Counted from the first letter of the stretch, positions 12,501-23,130 are shown. The stretch is 64,000 nucleotides of DNA from Hemerocallis citrina (GCA_017893485.1 CM030358.1:256802477-256866476); one strand, 5' to 3'. Made by a program: numbers and translations. The notes: a model not told the origin generated them from the letters alone.

Positions 12501-15500
12501 TTTGCACCTATATATAGGTCTTGAGAATAAAGAAAAGGTATGCTATTATTGATTTAAAAAATTGGGTTGAGTTGTTGCTCTTCATTCACCTCTTGTGTAT
12601 GAGAGACCATAAAAGAACATTAGGGTTTGTGAGAAATCCTAAAAAGTATTAAGGTTTGTGAGAAATTCTAAGCTACACCCCCAAATCCCCAAATTACTAT
12701 CTAACCCTAACCCTAAATCCCCATCCCCTTTACAGCCGCCAACTACCCCTCTTTTTCTTTTCCTTCTCTTGATTGCGTGAACCCATTTCCTCTTCACCCT
12801 GAAGCACCCCAAAGCCCTCACTGCCGCTCACCATCCCCGACCACAACCTTCCTCACCGTCACTGACCACAACTTCCCCCACCATCCTCAATCATCGTCTC
12901 CATCTCCCAAACCCCCATCGTCTCCAATACCCCGACCCCTTGCCGCCTTCCTCTCCTACCCAACACCACACCCCCATCACCACCGACCACTGTGTTGCCT
13001 GCCCTCACCCACCACTGACGATGCCAGCTCGAAGCACCACCCTCCTTTCTTCAGCACCACAACCTTCCACTGCAACCGCCAGCAACTCCCCCTGCTGCTC
13101 CTGAGTGCCATCACCAACTCTTGCTGTCTTGACATCGCCATCCCGCAGCATCCCGACTGTTCAACAGGCCCACTCCAAGCCGTCGGCCACCTCCTCTCCA
13201 TTGCGATCCTTTCTTCGAACTCGGTAACTTCTCTCCATTTCTCAATTATTTGTGATACTGCCTGTTATCTTTAGAATATTATCTGAATTATCTGTCATCC
13301 ACAAATATTGGGTGTGTTTCTACTTGTTAATTAAAGTACGAATCTTTATTGAATATGTTACTTGCTAAGAACGCGTAAGTATAATTGTTGATTATTGGGC
13401 TTGAATCTTTAATTGGGACTATTCATTTATTTAATATCTTGAAAATCCATCATAACAATCACTAGTTTTACTCTCTAACTTAATTTGCACTACAAGTTGG
13501 TAAACTTAATCTTTTAATATTCTTGGAAATTTTCTATTTAGGGTTAAGTTTACATCAAAGTCTCTAAGATTGTGTGTGGTCGTGTGTGTCTTAGGAGCTG
13601 AGTGCATGTGTGTGTGACTCTCTAAGTGTGTATGTGTGGGGACGTGAGTTTGACTCAGAGAGAGAGAGAGAGAGGAGGGTGTTCTTTTTGCCTCGTATGC
13701 ACTAGATCTAAATATGATAGTGATGTAAAACTAATCCTAAAATAGAGAATTTTCAAGAATCTTAACGGGTTAATTTTACCAACACGTTATGCGGTTTAAA
13801 GTTAGAAATTTTAAACAGTTAATTGGTTTGATGAATTTTCAAGAACTGAATCACGTTTAACAATCCCAATTAATAATTCAATTATAACAATCAATAATTA
13901 AAATCCTAAGTGTTCTTAACAAGTAAAAGATTCAATATTGATTCGTACTCTAATCAAGCAAGTGGAACACTCAATCTCAATTGTTTTTGTGGACGACAGG
14001 CAATTCAGATAATATAATAAAGATGATAATTGATAAAGCAATATAACACAAATATTTGCAAATTGGAAAGAGTATACCCGAGAGTTCAAAGACCAATTGC
14101 GATAATCGAAGAGGAAGCTACTGTTGCAAATGGTGGGTAGCTGGATCTAGAGGTGGCCGAAGATGCATTAGGGTGTCGAGTGGCGCAGCAACCTGGGGGC
14201 TCGGTCTGCTGCCGTCGTCGAAGGGAGAGGGGGCTGCGGATCAATGGGGTTGAAGTTGATTTGTGGTGGAAGTGGTGGCAGGCGGGACGCAGTCGATGGT
14301 GGGGTTTGGTGAGAAGTGAGGGGGTTGGAGTGGGTGTACGGTGAGGTGGTGACTGGGGATGGGTTCAGTGAAGGGGGTTGGGTTGTAGGGCTTCGACGAA
14401 GGAGAGGAGAGTCAACGTAGGCATCGAGGTGGGGCTGATTGGGGGCGAGTCGACGGAGTAGGGAGGGGGTTGTGTTGGCGAGGTCGCGAAGTGGGGAAGG
14501 TTAGGGTTTTGGTCGGGGTCGAGCGTAGGAGGAAGAAGAAGGTGAAAGAGAGGGGGAGGTAGGTGACGGTGTAGGGTTAGGGTTGATTTTGTAATTTGGG
14601 AAATTAGGGTTAGGGATTTGTATTGGGGGATATTTTTAATTTGGGAGTAGATTTTAGAGTTTATCACAAAGCCTAAAATTGTATTAGGATTTATCACAAA
14701 CCCTAATAAGTTGGATCTCAATTGTATCACACAAAGGAGAGAAGAAGAGCAAAACTCAACACAATAATTTTAATCAAGAATAGCATATCTTTCTCATTAA
14801 TCTCAGGCCTATAAATAGGCTCAAAACAAATCTTGATACAAATCTCAAAAGATTCTAAAAATCTCAAAAATATTCTAATGCAAAAAGAAAGATTACATAT
14901 GGCTATAACTGCCAAAAAAAATAAATATGGTACTGAAATGAAATACTAAATTAAATAGAATTGATGTCCTCATAAGATAGTCTTTTTTTCTGTTTTGTTC
15001 TCCGAAAGGGTCTAAATATGACAGTTATTTGGCAAAATTCAAATAATTAGTTCGCTGCCATGTTCCGAAAGGGGAGAATAACAGATACGATTAGAAGAAT
15101 TTTTCAATGCTAAAAAAAACTTCACGTGATAGGACCAATTTAGGCCGCACATGGTGGACACTCAGAAATTTTTTTCCAGAGCAAATGATCATGAAGAACC
15201 CAAAACCAAGTCTGGACAGCACAAGCAATAAGCAACAAGATTCCAAGGACCCAAACTACAGGCTTTCTGCAACTAACAATCCCAAGGAAATATTCATAAA
15301 TAAAGGACTAACACTTAGATTGTAGACATCAAAATTAATCATGACCTAGATATAACCTAACTGCAGATAAGTAGTTCAATCCGCCATTAAATTGTCTTGA
15401 CTTATATGTCGTAATGCCTATTCCATCTTGAAAAGGCACGACTGTGAAACTTATACTACGAGGAATCTACAAACCTATCTTAGTTTTCACAAGTGTGACT

Positions 15501-16875
15501 ACAAAGATATTTTTCATATTCATTATAATGTGGAGAACTATTATGCATTTCTTATAAAAAACTTTAGCCCTTTACGAACTATTTTATCCTAAAACATCTA
15601 GTAATGAAATCGGTGTATAAAGAGAAGACATTTACAGCTGCAGGATAACTGCAATAAGAAGTGTACTAATAATTCAAATACCTGTACTTGGCACTGACAC
15701 AAAACTTCTGGCGGCGATTCAGCTGCCTTGAATTCTGGCGCAAAACCAATTGAGATGGATTACCTCTGAATCCATTTAGCTTCTCACACTGAAAGCTATA
15801 AGTCTGAAGATGAGCCCCACCTAATACAAGGAGAATTGACTATCTTTGTATCAAAATAGACAAAAAAGAAAAAATAATATTATAAACCTAGTACCAAAGA
15901 AAATGAGTATGTTTACATCACTAGCAAGAAGCAAGCACTGGAAAAACTAAAACATAATGTTATCATTTATTAGACATCACATAATTCAAACACTTGGTCA
16001 GCATCTCTTTACTACCAATTTATTTGCTCAAACTTACTAAAGCAAATCTGAAATTCTCGTTTCACCAAACAACTTCAAATACAAAATAATCTTCAATTTC
16101 CAAGACAGTTTGAAAAAATATAGGCTTTAAACGTCTCGTAACATGCAAACTCATGCTGCATACTAGAATCACAAAAATAAAATAACATGAAAATCTTTAT
16201 TATTAATGATTATTTCCTCCCTAGAACATATCGAAGGCACTTCCAATATTTGCGATGAAGACCCATAAGACATTGTAATCACAAGGACAAAATATTCAAC
16301 ACATAAAGACATTGTAATCACAAGGAAAAGATATTTAACAAGATAATGTATGTCTGTCATTTGGAACCCTGTGTTCAAATCCAGAAAATGTTCTCATTTA
16401 AAATAGAAGCTGAAATGACATATAAGAACTTGATCTACATATATCTATATGATAAAACACAAAGAAAACTATCAAGTGGTTCTCATTCAATCCCCCCAAA
16501 AATTAAAGGCCCAGATCTAACCTCACAAAACATATTTTCCCTCCAAAAGTCTCCCCCCAAAGCTCAAATTCAAATCCTCACCCAAAACAACTCCTATATT
16601 TATTTTTATTTTTTTCTCTCTCTCTCTCCCTCCCTCTTCTATTCAAAAAAATTAAGAAAATAAAAAAATTTAAAATGTTAAAAAATAAAAAAATAAAAAA
16701 CTAAAAAATTTAAAAACTTTAAAAATAATTCAAAAAAAAAATCATATAATATGTTTTTTGCTCTATGTTTGCTACTTCAATTAATTTGCTGGACCTCCAA
16801 AACTATTTTATATGATCAAACAAAGGTGCACCGTTCCGAAGATGTGCCGTAGGCACGTGTCAACGGGCAAACCTA

Positions 16876-16950
<75 letters not shown>

Positions 16951-19900
16951 AAGAGGTTCAAGCCTAATGATTAATGGACAAGATTGACTCGGTAAATTCA
17001 CATCTTGTCCAGATTCGGGTAAAACACTCCTAGCTTTTGAATTCCCCTCAACGAGTATACTATACGTGCAGTTTAGGGGTGGTTAGGTTGGTTGTAAAAT
17101 ATATTCATCTATGAAGATTACTATTTAGAAAAGAAATCTTTGGAAATGAGTTCAAAAAAAAGTGATTGGTTTGGATGTAGTTTTTTATGAGGACATATAT
17201 TTTGTTTAGTTTAGTAATTTATTTCAATACCATATTTGTTTTTGACAATTATAGCCATATGTAATCTTTCTTTTATGCATTAGAATATTTCTGAGATTTT
17301 AGAATATTTTGATATTTGTATCAAGATTTGTTTTGAGCCTATATATAGGCCTTGAGATTAATAAGTTATGCTATTTTTTATTATAAAAATTATTGTGTTG
17401 AGTTTTGCTCTTTATCTCTCCTTTGTGTGATACAATTGAGATCCAACTTATTAGGGTTTGTGATAAATCCTAATAAAATTTTAGCGTTTGTGATAAACTC
17501 TAAAACTACCCCAAATCCCCAAATCCACTTCAATTCCCAAACCCTAATCCCCAAATTAAAATCCTAAACCCTAATCCCCAAATCAAATTAAACCCAAACC
17601 CCTAATCCTCTTCTCCTCTTCTTCTTCCTCCAAATCCCGACCCCGACCCCAACCGAAACCCTAGCCCCACTTCGCGACCTCGACAACATCCCCGAAGCTG
17701 CCTCCTCATCCCTTCGTCAACCCCCAGTCACGCCGCCACCGCCATCCCGCAACCAGGCTTCGCCACGTCTCCCACACCCCACGATCTCCCGTCTAACCAC
17801 CCTCCGTCGAAGAGCCGCCCTCACCTAGATCCACCAGCCAGACCCTCAACCTCAGCCCCATCGAAACTCCGCTGCTTCCCTTTCCCTTTGGCAACAGCAG
17901 CAGACCCGACCCCAGGTCACCGCGCCGCTCGACACCCCCTGACGCGTCATCAGCCACCGCCAAATCTAGCCACCCGCCATTCCAACAGTAGCTTCTTCTT
18001 CGATTGTCGCAACTGTTCTTCGAACTCTCGGTATACTCTTTCCACTTTTCAAATATTTGTGTTATACTGCCTTATCATCTCTATTATATTATTTGATTTA
18101 TCTGTCGTCTACAAATATTGAGAGTGAGCATTTCTACTTGCTGATTAGAGTACGAATCAATATTGCATCTTTTACTTGCTAGAACGCTTAGAGATAATTA
18201 TTATTGATTGTTAAAACTGAATCGTTAATTGGGCTTGTTAAACCTAATTCAATTCTTGAAAATCCATCAAACCAATTAATAGTTATAATTTCTAACTTAA
18301 TCTGCATTACGCGTTGGTAAAATTAGTCCAGGATTACGTTTTACATCAATTTTGCTGTAGTGTAGGATAGACAGGCGAGAGAGAAAATATTTAAAATGTA
18401 AGATAAAATAACTGTAGATGAGTAGGTGGAGATGTTTTATTGGAAATGAAGAGAGATGAAGCTGAGATGGGAATAAAATAATTAAAAATTCCATGAATAG
18501 TGGTGCACATGAGTTTCCTCTCTTTTTGGGTGGAAATCAAATGGGCCAATTCTGCTACAGTAAAGAGGTAGAGAATTGGTTTCCAATAGTGTTTTCACAC
18601 ATAAACAACACTATGAACAGTGTTTTTACACTTAAATTGGTTTCCAATAGTGTTTTTCATGCTTACCAAACCACCCCTCATTGTTTGCTTTACATGATCA
18701 CTGAAAATCAAGATTTAGGAAAGGCTCTCCTACGGTTTGCTGAGAGACTTCTAAAGGTCCATAACATTAAAATGCTGCCATGATATTCACAAAGAACAAA
18801 ACAATTACATTCTTTACCCTACATCTTAAATTCCTACTGATGTTTTTCATCTGGATGAACCTGAAAAATATGTTTTCAATATCTTTTGACATTAACATGG
18901 AGAATTATGCATTAGCTTGTATTAGTGTATCCATTTGATTGTAGAAATGACTGGAGATCATTAATCACCAGTTGAAAAGTTTCAACTTCCGGGCTTCAAT
19001 AACAGCAAAACCATAGAGAATTGTAAAATTTAGTAAATTTTTCTTTTTTGACTTTCCATTTAGTAAGGATCTCTTAAAGATTCTAAATTTGTTTTATAAA
19101 ATTGAAAAATCTTTGAAATAAACTTTAACACCTTCAGGGTGGAAGACAACAACCTAAAAAGAGATTGGAGCCGGTCCCTATGATATTAAAGAAATTTCTC
19201 ATCATAATTAGGGCTATAGAATTGGGAGTTAAGAATGGAATTCAAAAGCAATAAGATAAACATAAGCTTAGAGTCGTTGAGAATTAATCGGGATGCATGA
19301 AATTGAATTTGGTTCAAATACTAGATAAGCTGCTCATATATGCCAAATATATAGGAGAAATTATAGAACAAATTATAGAACCCTTTTGATATTTAAGGTA
19401 TTGCTCCTACAGTTCGTCACAAGTTGTTTCAGTGAAGAACTTAATCGAGCAACGAAAGAAAAGAATGAACTCTGAATTTGAAAATTTTAATGTTAAAAGA
19501 AAATGTAACTGAAGTTGAAGAATGAATACTCGTTTTTCAAAGGTAATGACAGATTGTTTAGATGAAGAAGATTAAATGGGATTCAAGTAATTTTGGTTTA
19601 AGAAATAGTTAATTAGTGGGGTCTAACTTTAACTGTGAAACCAATGGAACTATGTAGTTCCAATAAAAATTAGTTAATCCAACTGCTACATCTATAGATG
19701 ATAGTACACAAATAGAGGAATGACAATATATTATTGGTATAAATAATATCTACAAACCAAAGAAAGGTCTTGAGATGATTTAATTGTACCTTCTGACTCG
19801 ATCTAACCAAAAAACAATTATAGGGCGAGTGTTCCAACCCACAATACATAGTGTTCCAACCCACAATACATACGGAGAATGAAAACATTTGAAATAATAA

Positions 19901-20694
19901 ATATAAAATCCATCTTCCATCATATTCTAGTCTAATAATCTATTCTTCTTCTTTTCTCTTTTTCTGTCCTTACTAGCTAAACAATAGTTGTCACGATCTC
20001 AGTAGGCATAAATCCTGACGAGCTGTGGTACCATCACCACCTCTATGCGCTTCTTTTACTTCACAGCCTCATGTGGCACAATCTCCACCAAATCGCATAG
20101 ATCACTAGAAATACAAAAAAGAAAGTTGATTGTCCCACATCATGTAGTTAAGTTCTGCAGAAACGTACTGCAAAAAATCATCCCCCAATCTTGATAGTGT
20201 TTCTATAAGGTTTGTAAACAGATGAGATACGCTCTAAAGAAATCCACATATGTTCAATTCGAACATATCCAAATAAATGAATGTTACTCTCATAGATAAA
20301 ATAAAAATAAAAACTTGTATCCACACTGTTATAAACAAAAGCTACCAATTTGAATATCATCAAATTCATATACTTCTAACATCATGCTACGATCCATCAA
20401 TTTTGTTAGAAACTGCAAAATTTCCAGATATTCATCCAGATTACTACTTGTATGTATATTCCTGGAATTCCCAAAATCAAGCAAGAAACCTTTGGGTTTC
20501 ACTCAAACTAATAAATTTCAACAGAACCCAATAACCAAAACTACAAACCCTAAGAAAACGCATCAAATCTAGGGTTTTGCACCAACACTGCAAAATAAAT
20601 CAAAGGGAAGCAGCGAAATCAAAAAGGCCTGAATCTAATCTATTGGTAGAGGAATCTTACCAGTTAGGAAAAGCGTAGCAGCAGAGGTGGCCAT
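3430..20694 (-). CDS. Plastid-targeted glycine-rich single-span membrane protein, 5' three exons of a gene with very large introns (partial)
   Basis: Three exons with GT-AG borders join in frame: 20694-20661 (34 nt, starting ATGGCCACC), 15820-15682 (139 nt) and 3523-3430 (94 nt). Together they are exactly 89 codons and end at a phase-0 donor. Residues 1-55 are rich in S, T, R and Q with few acidic residues, as in a chloroplast transit peptide, and include RRQKFCVSAK near the expected cleavage zone. Residues 56-89 (SEDSSGGGGDFLAGF then LLGGAVFGTLAYVFAPQ) contain a glycine linker and a hydrophobic segment. This is the pattern of a conserved plant family of chloroplast-envelope/thylakoid proteins of unknown function, similar to what I remember of Arabidopsis At1g42960. 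The C-terminal exons must lie left of position 1. Introns of about 4.9 and 12.2 kb are filled with transposons. Splicing and function are inferred; no transcript evidence is available. Confidence 0.75.
3524..5219. other. Left part of the ~12-kb intron 2; no gene seen
   Basis: This is AT-rich sequence without a supported exon. The only structure noticed is a perfect tandem pair of a 29-bp unit (AGCTAGAATATCTCC...GATATT) at 4382-4410 and 4411-4439. Confidence 0.5.
5225..5345 (+). repeat. tRNA-derived SINE-like segment
   Basis: The stretch has an A-box-like TTGGTAAGGTC (about 5278) and, roughly 35 bp further on, a B-box-like CGTTCAAATCCCA (about 5312). Spacing and order fit a pol III internal promoter of tRNA origin. 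A second A-box-like piece (ATTGGTAGGGTC, about 6610) follows the TRIM insertion. I cannot define the SINE ends. Confidence 0.35.
5425..5669 (-). repeat. TRIM 3' LTR
   Basis: This is the left direct repeat. Relative to the minus strand it is the 3' LTR, because the polypurine tract abuts it at 5670. Confidence 0.85.
6301..6544 (-). repeat. TRIM 5' LTR
   Basis: This is the right direct repeat, with several substitutions against the left copy. The Met-tRNA-type primer site lies immediately inside it. Confidence 0.85.
6768..7848 (+). mobile_element. Non-autonomous Helitron
   Basis: The 5' end reads A|TCTATTATATATC followed by AATAAAGCTGAGTTTTGACTC, a layout common at plant Helitron 5' ends. The 3' end has a GC-rich hairpin-like stretch GTGCATCGCATGGGC, then about ten bases, then CTAG|T. 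The insertion is between A and T, and no target duplication is expected. There is no Rep/helicase coding sequence. The 1081-bp interior is AT-rich with ACGTGGCA and CGCCACGTAG motifs near the left end. Confidence 0.72.
7849..9002. other. Intron 2 sequence between Helitron and gypsy element
   Basis: No gene is supported. It includes the 63-bp tandem repeat listed separately. A short minus-strand open segment at about 8440-8340 (residues like PLSPISVSSVSSIKASRAP) resembles a transit peptide but lacks an ATG and good splice sites. The last five bases (AAGTC) are a target duplication. Confidence 0.4.
8111..8237. repeat. Perfect tandem duplication, 2 x 63 bp
   Basis: The unit from AGGCTAGATCTGAAAATAAC to CCCATGCAA is repeated at a 63-bp offset with no differences that I can see, which indicates a recent local duplication. 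Confidence 0.9.
9003..10188 (+). repeat. 5' LTR of the gypsy element
   Basis: It starts TGATGACGACATCGG and ends TTACATCC, where the family end is CA. It has a TATA-like CCTATGTATAGGCC context near 9126. The C-rich 3' half carries telomere-like CTAACCCTAACCCTAAA (about 9329). Confidence 0.9.
10188..10204 (+). promoter_or_regulatory. Primer binding site, initiator Met-tRNA type
   Basis: TTTTGGTTTCAGAGCG matches the site TTTTGGTATCAGAGCG seen in the sister element (minus strand, 29277-29262) with one change. Confidence 0.8.
10488..11581 (+). pseudogene. gag remnant, Ty3/gypsy chromovirus
   Basis: Reading from ATG 10488 gives MDNSDIFTTLAVIQATLVNI, then after frame breaks HAYLDWIRAMDHYFVWFDMS (capsid-like retrotransposon gag), then the open stretch 11009-11581. 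That stretch contains the zinc knuckle CYKCKGYSHVADNC (from about 11396; CX2CX4HX4C) and an acidic C-terminus. Stops occur near 10563 and at 11000-11002 (TAA). The latter is at the same codon as a TAA in the copy at 25824-30625. It would normally form the capsid and nucleocapsid of the cytoplasmic particle; this copy cannot be translated through. Confidence 0.85.
11720..12330 (+). pseudogene. Integrase C-terminal / chromodomain remnant
   Basis: The reading DNAYVVDLPEGFNISTTFNI then EDLVPYEG is the integrase C-terminal (GPY/F-adjacent) region. It is followed by STRDGGIHRYLVRWKNKPK, a stop, then EDTWIDREEL, which is a chromodomain with Tyr and Trp cage-type positions. In chromoviruses this domain tethers integrase to modified histone tails. 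Upstream (11600-11900) the frame is broken by several stops. The catalytic DDE core is missing. Confidence 0.85.
12374..13557 (+). repeat. 3' LTR of the gypsy element
   Basis: It starts TGATAAGGACATCGG and ends TTACATCA. A TATA-like CCTATATATAGG lies near 12508. It is followed directly by target duplication AAGTC and then a short GT-rich and (GA)9 stretch (13558-13720). Confidence 0.9.
13721..14975 (-). mobile_element. Solo LTR of the same gypsy family, minus orientation
   Basis: In plus-strand reading it starts TGATGTAAAAC and ends GATGTCCTCATAA, the reverse complement of the family ends with one change at the outer end. The perfect target duplication GATAG flanks it (13716-13720 and 14976-14980). 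The inverted TATA context (GGCCTATAAATAGGC) is at about 14809. It lies only 163 bp from the 3' LTR of the element at 9003, in opposite orientation. Confidence 0.92.
14976..15681. other. Intron 2 sequence upstream of exon 2; no gene seen
   Basis: This is AT-rich intron adjacent to the donor of exon 2 (15681). I recognise no repeat or coding segment. Confidence 0.5.
15682..15820 (-). CDS. Exon 2 of the plastid-protein gene
   Basis: The exon begins after the acceptor TGTATTAG (minus strand) and ends at donor CAG|GTATTT (15681). It encodes the rest of the transit peptide-like region, including HLQTYSFQCEKLNGFRGN and RQLNRRQKFCVSAKY. It enters in phase 1 and leaves in phase 2, which fits both neighbours exactly. 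Confidence 0.78.
15821..16740. other. Intron 1 sequence; no gene seen
   Basis: The intron contains a short direct repeat (GACATTGTAATCACAAGGA at about 16270 and 16308) and a pyrimidine tract followed by A-rich sequence near 16610-16740. Nothing else is recognisable. Confidence 0.45.
16741..16876 (+). mobile_element. Helitron 3' terminus
   Basis: The perfect hairpin GTGCC-GTA-GGCAC (about 16842-16854) lies 18 bases before a terminal CTAG followed by T, the classic Helitron 3' end. A diverged copy of the same end lies in opposite orientation at about 21029-21130. The 5' end was not found, so the extent is unknown. Confidence 0.6.
16877..16947. repeat. (TA)n microsatellite
   Basis: About 35 uninterrupted TA units begin directly at the Helitron CTAG|T end. 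The expansion may have started at the AT insertion site. Confidence 0.97.
17185..18348 (+). mobile_element. Solo LTR of the gypsy chromovirus family, plus orientation
   Basis: This 1164-bp copy runs from TTATGAGGACAT (family TGATGAGGACAT) to TTACATCA, with a TATA-like GCCTATATATAGGCC at 17338-17352. Flanking pentamers GTTTT and ATTTT agree at 4 of 5 positions. There is no interior. It sits in intron 1 of the host gene. Confidence 0.88.
18349..20655. other. Intron 1 sequence; no gene supported
   Basis: The sequence is AT-rich. TTGGTTTCCAATAGTGTTTT occurs twice (18576 and 18637), and CACAATACATA-containing repeats lie near 19846-19875. Stretches around 19980-20100 are less AT-rich but give no uninterrupted frame with splice sites. 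Confidence 0.45.
20661..20694 (-). CDS. Exon 1 (coding part) of the plastid-protein gene
   Basis: On the minus strand the ATG (20694-20692) lies in the favourable context GCCATGGCC and opens MATSAATLFLT. The exon ends with one base of a split glycine codon before the consensus donor G|GTAAG (20660-20656). The sequence upstream (20695 onward) is the presumed 5' UTR. Confidence 0.75.
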
Positions 20695-21028
20695 GGCTAT
20701 CAAACTCGAGTGAGGAAGAAAATGGGAAGTAGTCGAGTGTTCAAGAAGTGGTATAGCTTAGAGTTCCGTATATGCCCTTGGGTTTGAGGAAATTTAAGGG
20801 GGTTAATCTGTGGTGGGATTGGAAAATTTAAGGAAGGATAGAGGTATAAATGGAAAAGAAGGGAAATTAATTTGATTAGTTTTTGTGATTGAATTCTACG
20901 AGCAATGATCCTAGCTGAATCCGCCATTAGGGAAATAATCGTATGTAAGCAGTTGTTGCTGATATCATATGGGGAATTTTGCACGCAGGTGGATGGGCCG
21001 TGCTATTGACAAGTTTTATAGAAGGGAA
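20695..21028 (-). promoter_or_regulatory. 5' UTR / proximal promoter region of the plastid-protein gene
   Basis: This is the 330 bp directly upstream of the ATG. It contains an upstream open frame on the minus strand (20984-20700) that stops just before the main ATG, in a different frame. I could not identify a convincing TATA box. A Helitron-like end begins immediately beyond. Confidence 0.4.
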
Positions 21029-21130
21029 TAGATTTGTCCGTTGGCACGTGCCTACGGTACGTCTTTAGAACGATGCAGCATGTGAAAGTAAGCATTATAA
21101 TGTCAGCATTATATAAAAGAAAGAATTAAT
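21029..21130 (-). mobile_element. Degenerate Helitron 3' end
   Basis: The minus-strand reading ACGTACCGTAGGCACGTGCC then AACGGACAAATCTATT aligns with the end at 16841-16877, with CTAT in place of CTAG. It lies about 340 bp upstream of the host start codon. Confidence 0.45.
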
Positions 21131-21470
21131 TGATCTAATATGAAAGAGTTGTAAAAAAAATAATAATAATAATAAAAAAAATTAAAAAAAAAAACCTTAC
21201 ATTGCCATACTTAGGATGTTATCCATTGTATGAAGTAAATAAAAATCAGGCTTAGTTCTGATTAAGAACTTTCTGTGTATATTAAGGGTGAAAAAAAAAT
21301 TGATAATTAACTTTGGTGTTCTCAATATATTCTACTATTAGATGTTAAAATACTTTCTGAGATGTACATTATAATAATTTTCATGTATAATACTGGATAC
21401 ATTTACTTTCCAGCATTTTGGATGCATGAATTTAAAACTTCCATCATGGAGTTTATGTAGCTCGAGTTTG

Positions 21471-22126
21471 TGCTGGATCTTATGTCTTGCATACTTATTC
21501 AGTGTGAAGAGAAGATGGTGATACAAAAGAGGGTTCGAAGCGAAGGGTCGAAGATGGAGAAAAGCAGTCAGCAGTCAGCAGTTAGCAATAATAGCAGTTG
21601 CGGTCAACCGCCTGACTGTACAGTGTTTTCCCACTAGGGGGCGATGGATATTTGGGTCGGGTCTGATTGATTCGTGAGAAGCCCACTTCGTCTTCTAGTT
21701 AAATTGTATGGCTCTAATTGTATGTTTATCTCTTAAGTATACATCGGATGGCTATTGTATCAAGATATTTAAACTATGGTTTCTCTAAATCTATATAATC
21801 AATTGTAACAGCTCATAGAACGATATGATTCTATTGAGTGCCGAATAGAAGAAGATGATACTTCATTTGAGAGGGTGAGAAATTTCTTCATTGTAAACAA
21901 CAGCCAGGTTCTAGTTTGGCTTGAGAGAGGGTCGTGGTCAAAATTGTAATGTTCTTGTATCTTCTATAGTTGAAATAACATTTTGGTTCTCCCTCCCCCG
22001 AATTAAGGCAAAAGCCCCAACCGGAAAATTTCTTGTGTGCTTTGTATAATTTATGTGATCTAGTTTTGCTTGGTGGTTTTGCATTGATTGTGTCGAAGAC
22101 TCAACAAGATCCTCATTTTCCTAACA
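21471..22126 (+). repeat. 5' LTR of copia element
   Basis: It runs from TGCTGGATCTTATG to TTTCCTAACA, with the primer site two bases after its end. Confidence 0.88.
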
Positions 22127-22169
22127 AGTGGTATCAGAGTAATCAGGATCGTGATTTTGTTCGAGTTTC

Positions 22170-23130
22170 TTGGAGAAGATGACAGATCAAAAGACGAAGA
22201 TCAAGCGGTTTGATGGTAAGATGAACTTCAATCTATGGAAGGTAGACATGTATGATGTTTTGGTTCAAAAAGACTTACACCCTGGCTTAGAAGAAAAGAA
22301 GCCAACCGACATGATGAAGGAGAAGTGGGATGAGATTTGTTTGAAGACCACGAGCTTAATCCGGTTGTAATTGGCAGACGAAATGAAGTGTAATATTATT
22401 GAGGAGAAAAGTGCGGCGAGTCTATGGACGGGACTCAAATCTGACTACTCAGGATCGTCGTTGCTAGATCAGATGTATTGAAAGATGAAGTTATTTAGGT
22501 TCTCAGTGAACATCTTCAATATCATATTGTGGAGTTTAACAAGGTAATATATGAACTGAAGGCGATTAACGTTGATGATCTTAGCGAAGAGGATAAAGCT
22601 TTCAACTTGATTTATTCACTGCCAACTTTTTATGATCACTTCATAACTACCATGCTACATGGGAAATCAGCCAAGGAGACACTTACAGTAGCCAGAGTGA
22701 TTAAGGGTTTGTAGGAAGATAAACTAAGAAAATAGACTCATAAAAGATGGTCTATTTCTACATGGTATTTTGCGGTGGATAATGATACTTCAATTGGAAG
22801 GGATGCAACACACAAGGGTAAGATTCGTTGCCACTATTGTAGAGGAGTTGGACATTACACGAGAGGCTGTCGCAAGTGATTGAGTAAGAAGAGTGTTATT
22901 AAAGAAGATGATCAAGCCAATGTAGTCAACGTTATTGATTCAGGTAAATCAGGTGAATCTGATAACTGTAATCTATGGCTTCTTGTTTCAAGTTCTTCAT
23001 ATGTGAATTCAAGTTGATATCTTGATTCGGGAAGTTCTTCTCATATTTTCTCTGAAAGGGAGATGTTTTCTACTTACAAGTTGTCAACAGGTCGTAGTGC
23101 GAAAACGGCTAGAGGGGAGATTTGTGAAGT
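22170..23130 (+). pseudogene. copia gag-protease remnant
   Basis: Frame pieces give KIKRFDGKMNFNLWKVDMYD (UBN2-type gag start) and FNLIYSLPTFYDHFITTMLH. A CCHC knuckle CHYCRGVGHYTRGC (about 22830-22875) follows, then YLDSGSSSHIF (about 23020-23050) with the protease active-site D-S-G. Stops interrupt each piece (for example after SLIRL and after RVIKGL). Sequence after 23110 resembles the integrase zinc-finger lead-in and then breaks off. Confidence 0.85.

Larger units (their letters stand above)
9003..13557 (+). mobile_element. Internally deleted Ty3/gypsy chromovirus (complete, non-autonomous)
   Basis: LTRs at 9003-10188 and 12374-13557 bracket a 2.2-kb interior. The whole is flanked by the perfect 5-bp target duplication AAGTC (8998-9002 and 13558-13562). 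A Met-tRNA-type primer site (TTGGTTTCAGAGCG, one mismatch to the consensus) follows the 5' LTR, and a purine-rich CCTGGAGAGAA precedes the 3' LTR. The interior has gag (10488-11581) and then jumps, within about 150 bp, to the integrase C-terminal region with chromodomain (about 11720-12330). Protease, reverse transcriptase, RNase H and the integrase core are absent. Both coding remnants have stops. The two LTRs differ at many sites (roughly a tenth by eye), mostly C/T and G/A, so this is an older insertion than the sister copy at 25824. Confidence 0.92.

Noticed and set aside
18493..18783. 96-codon open frame in intron 1
   Set aside because: It spans a 61-bp direct repeat and has no recognisable domain or splice support.
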